DNA of 7,960 nucleotides from Ktedonobacteraceae bacterium (GTDB taxonomy: Bacteria; Chloroflexota; Ktedonobacteria; Ktedonobacterales; Ktedonobacteraceae): contig JADBKA010000222.1 of NCBI GenBank assembly GCA_014896635.1, positions 1 through 7,960 of the forward strand. The letters run 5' to 3'. The translations under genes and the position numbers were made by a program. Within the stretch, counting starts at the first letter, position 1. Every line of letters begins with the position of its first letter. Positions 7,314 through 7,960 of this stretch are shown in pieces. The notes under the pieces were generated by a model that saw nothing but the letters and a program-made list of their open reading frames with translations, had not been told where the DNA came from and made no database searches.

Positions 7314-7960
7314 TTATGATACTGCTGGCACGCTTTTACCTTTCATGGCTACACGTTTACAGCTATCATGGCAGTGTTTTTCCAGGGTGCAGCAGAGCGA
7401 GCAGATGTGTCCCTCGTGATGCGGGCAATGCGTCATGTCGGGCGTCTCATATTCCTCCTCACAGGCTGTACAGTTAAGCACCGGCAGCAACTTGCTTTCT
7501 TGCTGTCGTAAGGTATTTTCCCGGGCGATATAGTATTTGCCTCTGGTGAGCAGGGCCAGGATTGGCGAGAGGACGAAAGCGATGAGCAGGGCCAAAAACG
7601 GTGAGAAAGCCTGCGCCAGACTGCCAAACACCCCGAAGAACGCCGCTACCGAAATCACCGACGCAATGACCATAGAGCCAAAGCCAACGGGGTTAATATT
7701 ATAGAGATGCGCTCGCTTGAACTCGATATAGGAAGGACTCAGCTTCAAGATCGGCTTGTTGATCACCAGATCTGCTACGACTGCTCCGATCCAGGCAATT
7801 GCCACATTCGAGTAGAAACCGAGCACAGTATTCAAAAATCCGAATACGCCCAGTTCCATGAGAAGCAGTGCAATCCCGACGTTGAGGAAAAGCCAGACTA
7901 CGCGGCCAGGATGCCAGTGAAAGAAGCGAGAGAAAAAGTTCGACCAGGAGAGCGAACCTG
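7314..7960 (-). CDS. NCS1/purine-cytosine-permease-like membrane protein with Cys-rich tail (C-terminal part; 5' end outside window)
   Basis: The last 214 residues are visible; the frame is open to the window edge, so the start lies beyond 7960. The stretch running from WSNFF through RFFHWHPGRVVW, YSNVAIAWIGAVVADLVINK, IEFKRAHLYNINPVGFGSM to TRGKYYIAR resembles the C-terminal half of NCS1-type (purine/cytosine/allantoin) permease-like proteins. It contains about four hydrophobic membrane segments. After the last one comes a soluble tail of roughly 70 residues with eight cysteines: CTAC, then DMTHCPHHEGHICSLCC, then CHDSCK. This looks like a compact zinc or other metal site on the cytoplasmic side. 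The tail recalls a group of permease-like proteins, some annotated as sensor-kinase-associated, so a sensory rather than purely transport role is possible. The substrate cannot be assigned. It is separated from secA by 374 bp and probably transcribed on its own. Confidence 0.75.
   Translation of the reverse strand, partial: GSLSWSNFFSRFFHWHPGRVVWLFLNVGIALLLMELGVFGFLNTVLGFYSNVAIAWIGAVVADLVINKPILKLSPSYIEFKRAHLYNINPVGFGSMVIASVISVAAFFGVFGSLAQAFSPFLALLIAFVLSPILALLTRGKYYIARENTLRQQESKLLPVLNCTACEEEYETPDMTHCPHHEGHICSLCCTLEKHCHDSCKRVAMKGKSVPAVS

Overview
The window carries four protein-coding genes, all on the minus strand, plus one doubtful small plus-strand ORF. In transcription order (right to left) they are: the C-terminal part of an NCS1/purine-cytosine-permease-like membrane protein with a cysteine-rich tail (running off the right edge), the preprotein translocase ATPase secA, isocitrate lyase aceA, and malate synthase A aceB. 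Composition is moderately GC-rich. A very long SecA (1166 aa) with a large N-terminal insertion, a glyoxylate shunt pair, and the permease-like protein ending in a cysteine-rich tail together suggest a heterotrophic soil-type bacterium, possibly Chloroflexota (Ktedonobacteria-like). That placement is inference from memory of protein families, not a search result.

Layout. 1-120: no gene; two tandem copies of a GC-rich hairpin repeat with a third, different hairpin between them. 121-1728: aceB. 1729-1876: spacer with a long imperfect hairpin that starts 4 nt after the aceA stop. 1877-3181: aceA, with a 9-nt tandem repeat coding its N-terminus. 3182-3438: spacer with a perfect 22-bp inverted repeat and a third, inverted copy of the hairpin repeat just after secA. 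3439-6939: secA. 6940-7313: secA leader and promoter, then a possible 58-codon ORF on the plus strand. 7314-7960: the truncated permease-like gene.

How the genes work together. AceA splits isocitrate into succinate and glyoxylate, and AceB condenses glyoxylate with acetyl-CoA to malate. The adjacent pair is therefore a complete glyoxylate bypass for growth on acetate, fatty acids or other C2 sources, and is probably co-transcribed. SecA is an essential export motor with its own extended -10 promoter; nothing links it functionally to the glyoxylate genes, and a hairpin separates them. The permease-like protein is a separate unit upstream.

Most notable observations: (1) an approximately 200-residue, helix-rich insertion in SecA between the N-terminal helices and the first ATPase domain, possibly built by repeating flanking SecA sequence; (2) a three-copy dispersed hairpin family whose stems differ by compensatory base-pair changes; (3) the eight-cysteine tail on the NCS1-like membrane protein.
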